64,000 nt of DNA from Ooceraea biroi. Its lineage: Eukaryota; Arthropoda; Insecta; Hymenoptera; Formicidae. Each line of letters begins with the position of its first letter. Positions within the stretch are counted from its first letter, which is position 1. The DNA is taken from contig NC_039510.1 in the NCBI RefSeq assembly GCF_003672135.1, positions 14,942,001 through 15,006,000 of the forward strand, in the 5' to 3' direction. The notes below the pieces were generated by a model that saw only the letters and a list, made by a program, of their open reading frames with translations, made no database searches and was not told where the DNA came from. The position numbers were made by a program, and so were the translations under genes. Shown piece after piece: positions 35,677 through 46,914 of the stretch.

Positions 35677-37529
35677 AGTGTATGCTCATAGTAAATTTCC
35701 TATCTCTTCATAAAGTTCAACACCTATAAATTCCCGATCGAATACAAGACACCCTATAACTATAGTCTTTAGCAAATGTCTTGAAATTTGAAACGTAATG
35801 TATAATGACGTAACATTCTACGAAAAGCAAATGTTTTGTACTCAATATTCTGCTAACGAGCAGTTTTCGTAATGTGGCTTTTAAAAATCTGTACTAATAG
35901 GTTTCCAAAACAGAGAATTGAAAAACACTTTTGAAGTCGGAGATAAATGAGATCGAACGAATTTCGAAAGCAGAGAGAATCCATAGCCGAGACCGTAGAT
36001 AGATGACACGTGATACATACGCAGAATCAGCGTGAAGAACGTTGCAATATTTGTTAATTATTTGCGTTAATATATGCGTATTTATCAATTCCATTAAATC
36101 GATTTTAAATTTAAGATAAATTGATTTTACTACAATCGCTGCACTTTTTAAATTAATAAACATGTTTCCAGGTTATTGCATCGCGATTAGACAATGGATT
36201 GGCCGACTGGCGAAATCGGGATTACCGCCGGCAATTGAAACGAAACTGGTTTTCACAATGAACTGACAGATAGATATGATTCTGAGATCATTGTGAAAGC
36301 TGATTTTGTTCAAGCATCAACGGAATGCCCTGCAACGATGTTAATTCCGGAGATTGAAGACAAAAGCAGCGAACAGCGAACTACACAGAATTTCTGTGAG
36401 AGAAATTACGATAATTATTGTAAATAAAAAGATTTGATGAAATTATGTATTTAATATTTTTTTCTACAAATATAAGTTATAATATGTAACTAAATACAAC
36501 TAGTTGGAATTTTTCACCCCATTTTCTTAATCTGTTTCCAACACGGTGCACTCTACTCTGCGTTGTACGTTACGCCACGCACCGTAAACTACGCAAGATT
36601 CAACGTAGCACCAGGTACGAAAACGGTACCAGCTGGGAACGTTTTCCCTCATGTGGAAAAAGATGCCTCTAACGGGTGCTCGCCAATTAGACATCTAGAG
36701 CGCGAATGAAAGAGAGAAAGCAAGAGAGAGAGAAAGAGAGAGAGAGTAATGTGCGTTTTTGTCGGAATTTCCGGTAGTGATTTATCAAACGGGAAAGATC
36801 GTATCTGACGGACGGACGGCGGCAAGAAACGACTGCTCGAAGCTACGAGAAGAAGGAGAAGACGCAGAAGAAGAAGAGAAGGAGGAGGCAGAGGAGGAGG
36901 CAGAGGAGAGCGAGGTCTCGCATCACGTACTCGCGCGCACGGACCACGTGTCCGCGTCCGCCTACGTCATCCCTTATGTATCTCGCGTATATGTCTGTAT
37001 GTATGTATCATACGCGCGTGTATGCGCGCTCGTACATCGTCGCATAGATCTTCTAATGCTCGCCCTAATAGGCCGGGTTAGCGCTATCGAGTGTCAAACA
37101 GGCCGAACGTAAGAAAAAGCAGCGGAGGCGCGCATCGCGGCCGTCGCGGGACTTTTTGACGGAAAGCAGCCGGACGCGGGCATGAGCAGGAAACTCAATA
37201 CGGTATGCTACACCGGCCCTCTCGTCGCCGCGGTCTCGACGGATAACACACCGGCACTTTGGGAACCCTTCCCTCGCGTCAGCCTGGCGTGACAGCCCGA
37301 GGAAACGCCGAAGTGTCCTCGAGCCTGAAGAACCCGCCGGGATCCTTACGCCGCTAGGTCCTCGAGCCGGACAAATTTGGCTTCTCCGAACGCGCGGGCG
37401 CATCCCCCGCATTCCTCGGGAACGCGAAGCGGCCGCTTCTCTTCGACGGATCTCCAGTGGATAACTTTTGTATCCGTCCGCTGCGGTGGACGCGACGCTA
37501 TTGGTGAGATCAACGCGGGTGCTAAAGCG
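35677..37529. other. Intergenic, no gene seen
   Basis: AT-rich to 36700, then a GA-rich tract (36715-36750), a GAG/GAA-rich block (36845-36915) and CpG-rich DNA. The acidic 117-codon frame at 36759-37112 is built on this low-complexity block. Confidence 0.45.
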
Positions 37530-37533
37530 TTAA

Positions 37534-38253
37534 GGGGGGAGCTTGCTTTAGAACGCTGAAAATAAGGTATATTTTACGAATTGTTTTTGGAGAAACTATA
37601 CAGCGGATCATTATAAAACTTTGATGCATTTATTAGTACATGTTTAAAGATAAAAAAAATTATTTTTTTATTTGAATATATCGCCTGTAGAGGTCGTCCT
37701 GGAGAAATCTTAGTGCAGCCGCGTCGCCGGCATTGCAAATTGGTGAGCATTCTCCTGCCTCCAAATTTCGTCTAAACTGAAAAATTGAAATGTGTTCTCG
37801 TTATTTATGAATTCCCATCGTCGATGAACCAAAGAGAGAAGAAAAAAGTTGAAAAGTGCCAAAATAGTGGAGCTTAGAACACAAAAGTACAATTTTTAGG
37901 CAAAGTTTTTGAACTTTTTCATGCAAAAGTAATTGTTTAACTTAATGTTTTTATGAATATTAAAGGTTCATCGACGATGGGAATTCATAAATAACGAGAA
38001 AATATTTCAATTTTTCAGTTTGGATGAAATTTGGAGGCAGGAGAATGCTCACGAATTTACAATGCCGGCTGCACTAAGATGCCTCCAGGACGACCTCTAC
38101 AGGCGATATATTCAAATAAAAAAATAATTTTTTTATCTTTAAACATGTACTAATAAAGGCATCAAAGTTTTATAACGATCCGCTGTATAGTTTCTCCAAA
38201 AACAATTCGTAAAATTATACCTTATTTTCAACGTTCTAAAGCAGGCTCCCCCC
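37534..38253. mobile_element. TTAA-flanked long inverted-repeat element, copy A
   Basis: A 720-bp element flanked by TTAA (37530-37533 and 38254-38257). It begins GGGGGGAGC and ends with the complement. The left arm 37534-37830 and right arm 37965-38253 are near-perfect inverted repeats of about 290 bases around a 134-base spacer. TTAA duplication is the mark of piggyBac-type insertion, although the end sequence is not the usual piggyBac CCC start. No protein is encoded, so it would need a transposase from elsewhere. The left arm has eight extra bases (near 37725) that the right arm lacks. Confidence 0.85.
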
Positions 38254-38257
38254 TTAA

Positions 38258-40029
38258 GTCCGCGTTGGCAGCGACGAGCGTTTAGTTGACCATCGTTTCA
38301 TCTGCTTCCTGCGTTTTATTACTTTATTAAATTTAATCGATTGTATTATAATGATGTATTTTATAACGTAATTTCTTATATCGTTGTGTGTAATATCGAT
38401 ATATTAAATAGGATTACAAGATTTGTGCCCATACACGGCGATGATAAAGATCGTCTGCTAATTCGTCACGTTTTCCCGGTAAAATCTGCGCGCGGCGGCG
38501 ACGGCGGTCTCGTAAAAATCACCTGGCAAATTGGAGACCGGTGTGATATACGATGTGCCGCTCGTGTTTCGTGCCGCTGTTGGTGACTGTGGCCTTAGCG
38601 GTGCCGTACGAAGAGGAAACGCTGTTGCGGGGGTCCGTTGGTGGCCGCGAAATGTCGGTCGCGCGTTAATAGCCCGCTCCGGTTCGGGGACCAAGCAAAA
38701 TTTATAGTTCTACCGGCGTTTTGACAAGCGCGCGAGGAAATTTATCGGTCAGAATGAGAAGGAGCGAGGGGGGAGAGGAGAGAACATGAGCAAGGTGGTG
38801 GCACTCTTTCGTTGGCCGACCCTGGCGACGATGTTTTGAGCTATTAGACGAAACAAGGCTCCGCTGTTTTACGATCGCTCGCGACCCGGAGCGTGCCACC
38901 GGGGCACGATCCGTCGTCGTAAACGCGAAGGTTCGAGGAATATTCTGTGATCTAACACAACCGAAAAACTTTACACTTGGAAAGAGAGAGAGAGAGAGAG
39001 TTTCTGAAAGAGAAAGTGCCTCTAAAGGTAGAATATCCTACAAATGCAAATATAGGTATCGTATTTACCTATATATATTTGAATTTAACTACATTATATT
39101 TTAAAACTTTCCTGTAATTTATTAACATTATTTTTTAATTATTTGTTAATTATTTGTGTTATTAGCTGAAGCTATGCGAATCGAAACGATTTGAATCACT
39201 CGACGAGAACAAAAAAGTCGATCAACTCGAATAAACATTACGTATGTAATAATAAATTATACATATAAAAAGTATCAAAATGGATATTATGTGATTTCTA
39301 AGCCAAGATTATATTGACGATTGCTAGCTATTATACTTATTCAAATTACGGTCGACGCGAATGAGTTTTCCCAGAAGAGAACATCGTAAAAATAGATGTG
39401 TATACAATAAAATTGAATAATTAGATAACGCCGGGGATATTTTCCAAAAACCACTCTCGAATCGAATTTCTATCCTATCAGCTCAAAATCCTCATCGCCG
39501 TAGCGAAAGTGAGACGACTTTTACGAGCGTCGTCATCGCCGTCATCATCATCGTTGCGGACCGAGTTTCGACCGAGATCGTAAAAACCCGGCATGATTTT
39601 CTCGAAAACTCGTAAATCCTCGTCCATGCGCGAGCAACCACTTGTGGTTCGCTTGCTCACTCACTCACTAGCCTGAGCAACTTAGCTCCTTGCGGAGAAA
39701 TGTCACATTGACAGCCGAAACACGCGCAAGTGCAGGGAGACATAAATAAATTTTCCTAAACTGGTCGATTAGCTGTCCCACTTTTCTCTCTCAAGAAATC
39801 TCCGTGAAATATATCTTGGTACGATAAGAACTCTCAAATTGATCGATGATTGATGACTCGAACTGTTTGAATAAAGCCAATCCTTTCTTCAAGTTCAAAT
39901 AACTCCAAAAATCCGAACAACTCGCGAGATTCGAACTCAAATCCTTTAGCTAGAGTTAGAATTCGCGTAGCTTCGAGCCATCGAATCGTTCGAGCATTCA
40001 AGAATTTTGAGCGCTCTAGTTCAAACAAT
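38258..40029. other. Intergenic, no gene seen
   Basis: It holds a short GA tract near 38985 and, at 39830-40029, a stretch rich in ttcgaa/ttcgag words that borders the satellite. No supportable exon. Confidence 0.45.
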
Positions 40030-42831
40030 TGTAAGATCTGGAAAGATAGTCGAGACTGACAGGTCGTAGAGGATCGGAATGAAAACAAGTTGATCACAAC
40101 AGTAGGAGTATTGACCGTACAGCCTAAGACCTAGGCGTGTGAACCAGGGATCCCGGAGAGTTCGAGTTCAAATCTAAGGCAGTCTCCTAGTTATTTTTCA
40201 GAAGGGGGATAAAATCCGCTACCCCTCGAAGACAGTTGAGATTCATCCGCTACCCCTCGGAGAGGAGGGAGTTGAGAAGCAGCTGGCCGGTAGTGAAGCC
40301 TGAACATAGAGGTCGGGACGGACTCGGAGGAGTGAACCAACATGGAGATTGGGAAAGACTCAGAGGAGTGAACCAACATGGAGATTGGGAAGGACTCAGA
40401 GGAGTGAACCAACATGGAGGTTGGGAGGGACTCAGAAGAGTGAACCAAAAATGGATGTTGGGAGGGACTCAGAAGAGTGAACCAAAAATGGAGGTTGGGA
40501 GGGACTCAAGTGGAGTGAATCGACGATTTGGAGACATTCGGGGACGAATGTAATGTCAGGCTGGCCGAGCTGTAAGATCTGGAAAGATAGTCGAGACTGA
40601 CAGGTCGTAGAGGATCGGAATGAAAACAAGTTGATCACAACAGTAGGAGTATTGGTCGTACAGCCTAAGACCTAGGCGTGTGAACCAGGGATCCCGGAGA
40701 GTTCGAATTCAAATCTAAGGCAGTCTCCTAGTTATTTTTCAGAAGGGGGATAAAATCCGCTATCCCTCGAAGACAGTTGAGATTCATCCGCTACCCCTCG
40801 GAGAGGAGGGAGTTGAGAAGCAGCTGGCCGGTAGTGAAGCCTGAACATGGAGGTCGGGACGGACTCGGAGGAGTGAACCAACATGGAGATTGGGAAAGAC
40901 TCAGAGGAGTGAACCAACATGGAGATTGGGAAGGACTCAGAGGAGTGAACCAACATGGAGGTTGGGAGGGACTCAGAAGAGTGAACCAAAAATGGATGTT
41001 GGGAGGGACTCAGAAGAGTGAACCAAAAATGGAGGTTGGGAGGGACTCAAGTGGAGTGAATCGACGATTTGGAGACATTCGGGGACGAATGTAATGTCAG
41101 GCTGGCCGAGCTGTAAGATCTGGAAAGATAGTCGAGACTGACAGGTCGTAGAGGATCGGAATGAAAACAAGTTGATCACAACAGTAGGAGTATTGGCCGT
41201 ACAGCCTAAGACCTAGGCGTGTGAACCAGGGATCCCGGAGAGTTCGAGTTCAAATCTAAGGCAGTCTCCTAGTTATTTTTCAGAAGGGGGATAAAATCCG
41301 CTACCCCTCGAAGACAGTTGAGATTCATCCGCTACCCCTCGGAGAGGAGGGAGTTGAGAAGCAGCTGGCCGGTAGTGAAGCCTGAACATGGAGGTCGGGA
41401 CGGACTCAGAGGAGTGAACCAACATGGAGATTGGGAAGGACTCAGAGGAGTGAACCAACATGGAGATTGGGAAGGACTCAGAGGAGTGAACCAACATGGA
41501 GGTTGGGAGGGACTCAGAAGAGTGAACCAAAAATGGATGTTGGGAGGGACTCAGAAGAGTGAACCAAAAATGGAGGTTGGGAGGGACTCAAGTGGAGTGA
41601 ATCGACGATTTGGAGATATTCGGGGACAAATGTAATGTCAGGCTGGCCGAGCTGTAAGATCTGGAAAGATAGTCGAGACTGACAGGTCGTAGAGGATCGG
41701 AATGAAAACAAGTTGATCACAACAGTAGGAGTATTGGTCGTACAGCCTAAGACCTAGGCGTGTGAACCAGGGATCCCGGAGAGTTCGAGTTCAAATCTAA
41801 GGCAGTCTCCTAGTTATTTTTCAGAAGGGGGATAAAATCCGCTATCCCTCGAAGACAGTTGAGATTCATCCGCTACCCCTCGGAGAGGAGGGAGTTGAGA
41901 AGCAGCTGGCCGGTAGTGAAGCCTGAACATGGAGGTCGGGACGGACTCAGAGGAGTGAACCAACATGGAGATTGGGAAGGACTCAGAGGAGTGAACCAAC
42001 ATGGAAGTTGGGAGGGACTCAGAAGAGTGAACCAAAAATGGATGTTGGGAGGGACTCAGAAGAGTGAACCAAAAATGGAGGTTGGGAGGGACTCAAGTGG
42101 AGTGAATCGACGATTTGGAGATATTCGGGGACAAATGTAATGTCAGGCTGGCCGAGCTGTAAGATCTGGAAAGATAGTCGAGACTGACAGGTCGTAGAGG
42201 ATCGGAATGAAAACAAGTTGATCACAACAGTAGGAGTATTGGCGTACAGCCTAAGACCTAGGCGTGTGAACCAGGGATCCCGGAGAGTTCGAGTTCAAAT
42301 CTAAGGCAGTCTCCTAGTTATTTTTCAGAAGGGGGATAAAATCCGCTACCCCTCGAAGACAGTTGAGATTCATCCGCTATCCCTCGGAGAGGAGGGAGTT
42401 GAGAAGCAGCTGGCCGGTAGTGAAGCCTGAACATGGAGGTCGGGACGGACTCGGAGGAGTGAACCAACATGGAGATTGGGAAGGACTCAGAGGAGTGAAC
42501 CAACATGGAAGTTGGGAGGGACTCAGAAGAGTGAACCAAAAATGGATGTTGGGAAGGACTCAGAAGAGTGAACCAAAAATGGAGGTTGGGAGGGACTCAA
42601 GTGGAGTGAATCGACGATTTGGAGACATTCGGGGACGAATGTAATGTCAGGCTGGCCGAGCTGTAAGATCTGGAAAGATAGTCGAGACTGACAGGTCGTA
42701 GAGGATCGGAATGAAAACAAGTTGATCACAACAGTAGGAGTATTGGCCGTACAGCCTAAGACCTAGGCGTGTGAACCAGGGATCCCGGAGAGTTCGAGTT
42801 CAAATCTAAGGCAGTCTTCTAGTTATTTTTC
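40030..42831. repeat. 541-bp satellite array with inner 36-bp repeats
   Basis: Units start with gtaagatctggaaagatag at 40031, 40572, 41113, 41654, 42159 and 42663, giving lengths 541, 541, 541, 505 and 504 and a 169-base partial sixth. Units are about 98% alike. Each contains a minisatellite of roughly 36 bases (gtgaaccaacatggagattg and variants): six copies in the first three units and five in units four and five, which explains the 36-base length drop. The 36-base period keeps 12-residue frames open on both strands (GVNQHGDWE-type and VHSSESFPIS-type), but some repeats are 37 bases, and I regard these frames as non-coding. Confidence 0.96.
40118..40185 (+). other. tRNA-like pol III segment in each satellite unit
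   Basis: In the first unit, acagcctaagacctaggcg resembles an A box/D-arm, and about 30 bases later gttcgagttc (40160-40169) resembles the B box GTTCGANTC. The segment between, tgaaccagggatcccgg, recalls the anticodon-to-variable region of tRNA-derived SINEs. The acceptor and T stems do not pair well, so it is not a functional tRNA. The same segment recurs in every unit near 40660, 41200, 41740, 42245 and 42750. Confidence 0.25.
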
Positions 42832-42834
42832 GCC

Positions 42835-45183
42835 TCTTACACAATAATGTATAGGACCGATTAAACCAATCGATTGAAATGTCATCACGGAAATATTCGC
42901 TTCGTCTTCGCGAACCATTCGGATCCACCTCAAGGAAGGATCACGAAGGTTTAATGAATCGTATCGTGCTCTCCGTCGCGCGTAATCGATGACCGAGCTC
43001 GTTATCGTGCCGGCTGTATGAGAGAGAGAGCTTTTTGCTGGCTGCGGCCGGTCCGCCATCGCGCTGACCAGCGAACGGTGCACGTGCATAATACACGGCA
43101 CACGCGCGCGCGCGCGCGTTTCTCTCTCGGTTTCTCCCCCTCTGTCCGGGCTCTCGCGGATGTGCGCACCATCGCACACGCTTGATTCGCTCAAGTTGGC
43201 GAACAGCGAGGTCCGGCCGACTGTGTCTCTCCCCCCACCCTCGTCATCTTGGACCCGAGCTTTTATCAAGCCCGAATCGCCGCTAGCCGGCCACATGTGT
43301 ACCGAGCAAAAAGTCCCGTCTTGAGGCTGCGCTCTCGCCTTCGTTTTCCCTCGCGTACGCGCCCCACGGAGCCACGAGGATCACGGTCGAGGCGGGTGGC
43401 CGGCCGGCCGGGACGAGTAATAAATTCACGACAGCTCGCAGTCGACGGAAATTTCGTGAGCAAACGCGGAAGAGCGAGTGCGATCGTGTCGCGCGATGGA
43501 GAACAGCGATTAACGTGTCGTTACGACAGCACGAAGGTAGACGGAGAAGATGAATCTCTGTCGTGTTAAAATTATTTCAATAAATAAATTAATCGAGTTT
43601 CGCTGTGCACGCTCAGAATCGCTGTCGTGTCTGGCAACGCCGCGCGTCCCAGAGTCGTGCTCTTGCAACATGACCCCGACAGACCTCTTTATCACACCCG
43701 CAGACAATGCGACGATGATAATTTCCCTTTTTTCCGTTCAGAGAAACCGAGGAAAGCTCGCGTATGGGACGATAAAAACCTTTGATGGGACCGCGTCCAA
43801 CGACTCGATACCACCTCGATGTTTCTGTATCAACCACCAGCGATAATGCATCTGACTTTTAACCAGTCGTGTGAACCGTCTTGATTGCATAATTGTACTA
43901 ATTCGTCACGGTGGAACCATAAAGTTTGCCATGGGCTCCATGTATTTTTCTTCATTCTAGTTACCGTCGAATTCATTTTATAATCGCGGTAAAATAACGT
44001 GTGAGGACAACGAATCAACATTCTATCGTCAATGATATAATATAGATATTTTGTTTAATATATCGATATTACAGTTTCATTTAGCGCTAAATCACGAACC
44101 TGGCTTATTTAATATGAAAGTCGTGAGATAAGATTGGCTTATTGAATTTGTTTTATTTTTCGGCAATACGGTAGTTAAGTTGTTATTCGATACCTATGTA
44201 ATCAGCTTAATACAGTCAGATTTCCATTTTTAACATTAAAACACAAAAGTAGAATCTGTTTCTTTTATGTGGAACTTTAGAGAAAAGGAAAGATCAATCT
44301 TGGCATTCGGTCACTTTTCAATTCTTAGACCAGGTTTCGTTCATTGGCTTCGACGATGAAAAGGCATGCGCGCGTCACATCGCCGATAACGCGGTCGCGC
44401 AACAACAATACCAAGTTATAAATTATAATAATAGCCGAGGACATTGTAATCGGAGCCGCAATTAGTCTCAGTCGGCACTGAGCGACCTGAGTGGGGAGCT
44501 GGTTTATTGTGTTTGACCGTTATCGCGGCAATTTTTCATCCCGACTTCCGATAGAAACCCCTCTTCTCGCTCGATCACTCATGTCCACCCGAAGAAACGT
44601 TTGCTTCTATCTACGTAATTTTGAAGAAAAAAAACAAATGACAGATTTCTTTATCCGTGCGTTAAATGATGATTACAGCTTGTAGGACATCGTACATCAA
44701 GCATTCGAAGGGGAATGATCATTTACGGCACTGTTGTTTCGTTTAACCGTTTAATGCTAAATATTATGAAAAACTACTTGAATAAAGGAATCTCCGTATA
44801 CTTTTAAATATTAAAGTATATAACGAGACGAAAGACCGATTTTTTCCAAATGTATGTTTCCTCTTGGCAAGTTTTGCACATGATTCATAAAATATGACCA
44901 ACGGATTGGCATGTATTTCGTAGGACTCAATTATAAGGACTCGTATATGAGACGAATCGGTGAGCTACGTGTCGGTATCGCCTCTCAAATTTCAAAAGCT
45001 TCTTAAAACTCAGCCCGAGAAGAGTGAGACGTACCTGCTGCGTGTCACGGTTCTACGGTTCGTCGAAGTCGCCTGTTGAGGCGAGAAAGAGAGAAAGAGA
45101 AAGAGAGAGAGGGTTAAAATCGTCCGTACATAAATGTCGCTCCATATTGTGACGTCTCCACCCTCCCCGAGTCTGAAAACACG
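42835..45183. other. Intergenic, no firm gene
   Basis: CpG-rich from 42950 to 43550, with a CG run at 43103-43118. A minus-strand frame at 43840-43956 reads like protein (TWSPWQTLWFHRDELVQLC) after an actag acceptor but has no good donor. The rest shows nothing. Confidence 0.4.
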
Positions 45184-45192
45184 ATGGCGGCG
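45184..45192 (+). CDS. Possible tiny first exon ATGGCGGCG
   Basis: An ATG in good context (aacacgATGG) is followed by GCGGCG and a donor gtacgt at 45193. CpG-rich, promoter-like DNA lies upstream, including a gtgacgtc half-CRE near 45149. It could start a short gene ending at 46436, but its phase 0 end does not match the phase 1 entry of that exon, so an intermediate exon would be needed. Tentative. Confidence 0.15.
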
Positions 45193-45337
45193 GTACGTAA
45201 TAGATTACATATTAATCGTTGATACGTCTGTAGGGTTTTTACTTTTTATAAAAAGTCACTTGTAGCAATAGTCAAGATTTATTTGATCGCAACATGGATA
45301 CAAATCGCCGAAGCGCGAGTGACGAACCGTGCTTTAA

Positions 45338-46056
45338 GGGGGGAGCCTGCTTTAGAACGCTGAAAATAAGGTATATTTTACGAATTGGTTTTGGAGAAAC
45401 TATACAGCGGATCATTATAAAACTTTGATGCATTTATTAGTACATGTTTAAAGATAAAAAAATAATTTTTTGATTTGAATATATCGCTTGTAGAGGTCGT
45501 CCTGGAGAAATCTTAGTGCAGCCGCGTCGCCGGCATTGCAAATTGGTGAGCATTCTCCTGCCTCCGAATTTCGTCTAAACTGAAAAATTGAAATATGTTC
45601 TCGTTATTTATGAATTCCCATCGTCGATGAACCAAAGAGAGAAGAAAAAAGTTGAAAAGTGCCAAAATGGTGGAGCTTAGAACACAAAAGTACGATTTTT
45701 AGGCAAAGTTGTTGAACTTTTTCATGCAAAAATAATTGTTTAACTTAATGTTTTTATGAATATTAAAGGTTCATCGACGATGGGAATTCATAAATAACGA
45801 GAAAATATTTCAATTTTTCAGTTTGGATGAAATTTGGAGGCAGGAGAATGCTCACGAATTTACAATGCCGGCTGCACTAAGATGCCTCCAGGACGACCTC
45901 TACAGGCGATATATTCAAATAAAAAAATAATTTTTTTATCTTTAAACATGTACTAATAAATGCATCAAAGTTTTATAATGATCCGCTGTATAGTTTCTCC
46001 AAAAACAATTCGTAAAATTATACCTTATTTTCAACGTTCTAAAGCAGGCTCCCCCC
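45338..46056. mobile_element. TTAA-flanked long inverted-repeat element, copy B
   Basis: A 719-bp second copy of the element at 37534, about 97% identical and in the same orientation, flanked by TTAA (45334-45337 and 46057-46060). It shares the eight-base asymmetry between arms, so both copies come from one master. It ends about 225 bases before the candidate terminal exon at 46282. Confidence 0.85.
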
Positions 46057-46060
46057 TTAA

Positions 46061-46281
46061 CACGTGCTGTCCGTTAACCGATTCATGCATTTTCATTCGC
46101 AATTGCTTTTCCTGGACGTCTAGATATTTTAATGTGAAAATTCTTGTTTCCTAATTTTTCAAGAATTTTGATTTAATTTACCAATTATCAGTAAAAATCC
46201 ATGGCAGCTTCTGGTATTGTATTGTATACATGATCTGTCCACATTCTGGTACAATCGCTTTTTTACAATTTTTTCCTGCAG
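46061..46281. other. Putative intron end
   Basis: DNA between the TTAA element and the candidate acceptor. It includes the pyrimidine tract described for the next exon. Confidence 0.35.
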
Positions 46282-46436
46282 CACTATCTCTTGATGAGTG
46301 GTTGCATTATGAAGCTTATTTCAGCTACGATCACCCAAAATTAAAAGCGATTCCGAAAACGGAGCACAGTGACTGTTTTGAAAAATTTGTTAATCGCTTC
46401 CAACATTGTATCCCAGAGGGATTTTGTGTATTTTGA
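46282..46436 (+). CDS. Candidate terminal exon, unknown protein
   Basis: A strong acceptor (cttttttacaattttttcctgcag-type, pyrimidine-rich, ending at 46281) opens an exon that completes one codon and then reads LSLDEWLHYEAYFSYDHPK, LKAIPKTEHSDCFEKFVNRF and QHCIPEGFCVF, ending in TGA at 46434-46436. A poly(A) signal AATAAA overlaps the stop (46436-46441). The protein is rich in aromatic residues and not repetitive. Acceptor, composition, stop and poly(A) signal agree, so I think it is a real last exon of a plus-strand gene whose other exons I could not find. Family not recognised. Confidence 0.45.
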
Positions 46437-46914
46437 ATAAAAAGAGACAAAAACAAGATATAATTGACGTCTTGTATTTTTTTTCGGTATCGCATCAGAG
46501 CCTGGACAGAGAGAGTGAGGGAGAGAAAAAGAGATCGTGTATAAAATCGTATTTGTTCACAATTTATTTTATCGAAATTTCAACGTTTGTTCAGCAGCAC
46601 ATGGAACGAATTTGTTGAACTCAACTTCTTTGGCAATTTTTGCCAGAATGTCGAAAGCTTAAGACGATAACGTGAATTGCTCGTAGCACGACCTCGCTAA
46701 GCTGCTAGTACTCACGGGTAGTACACATGGTGATTCTAGTACCTCGATACTGGTGGATACTCGCTCCTTGTCAGCCGTACCAGTCGAGAGTCACTCACGA
46801 AGAGAGTGCTTGAGACAGTGCAGAAGGCCTCGGGTCTCCTCTCACTTCTTTCTCTTTTATCTACCACCTTAGGCGACGTTGCGGCGTTAATCGTTTTTCT
46901 ACCCGTTACAAGTA

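Noticed and set aside
36759..37112. Acidic 117-codon frame
   Set aside because: Built on a GAG/GAA microsatellite next to GA repeats, with no splice sites or conserved motif.
40030..42831. CRISPR-like pattern of repeats and spacers
   Set aside because: The 36-base units are directly adjacent with no unique spacers and sit within longer tandem units in a eukaryotic genome, so this is a satellite.
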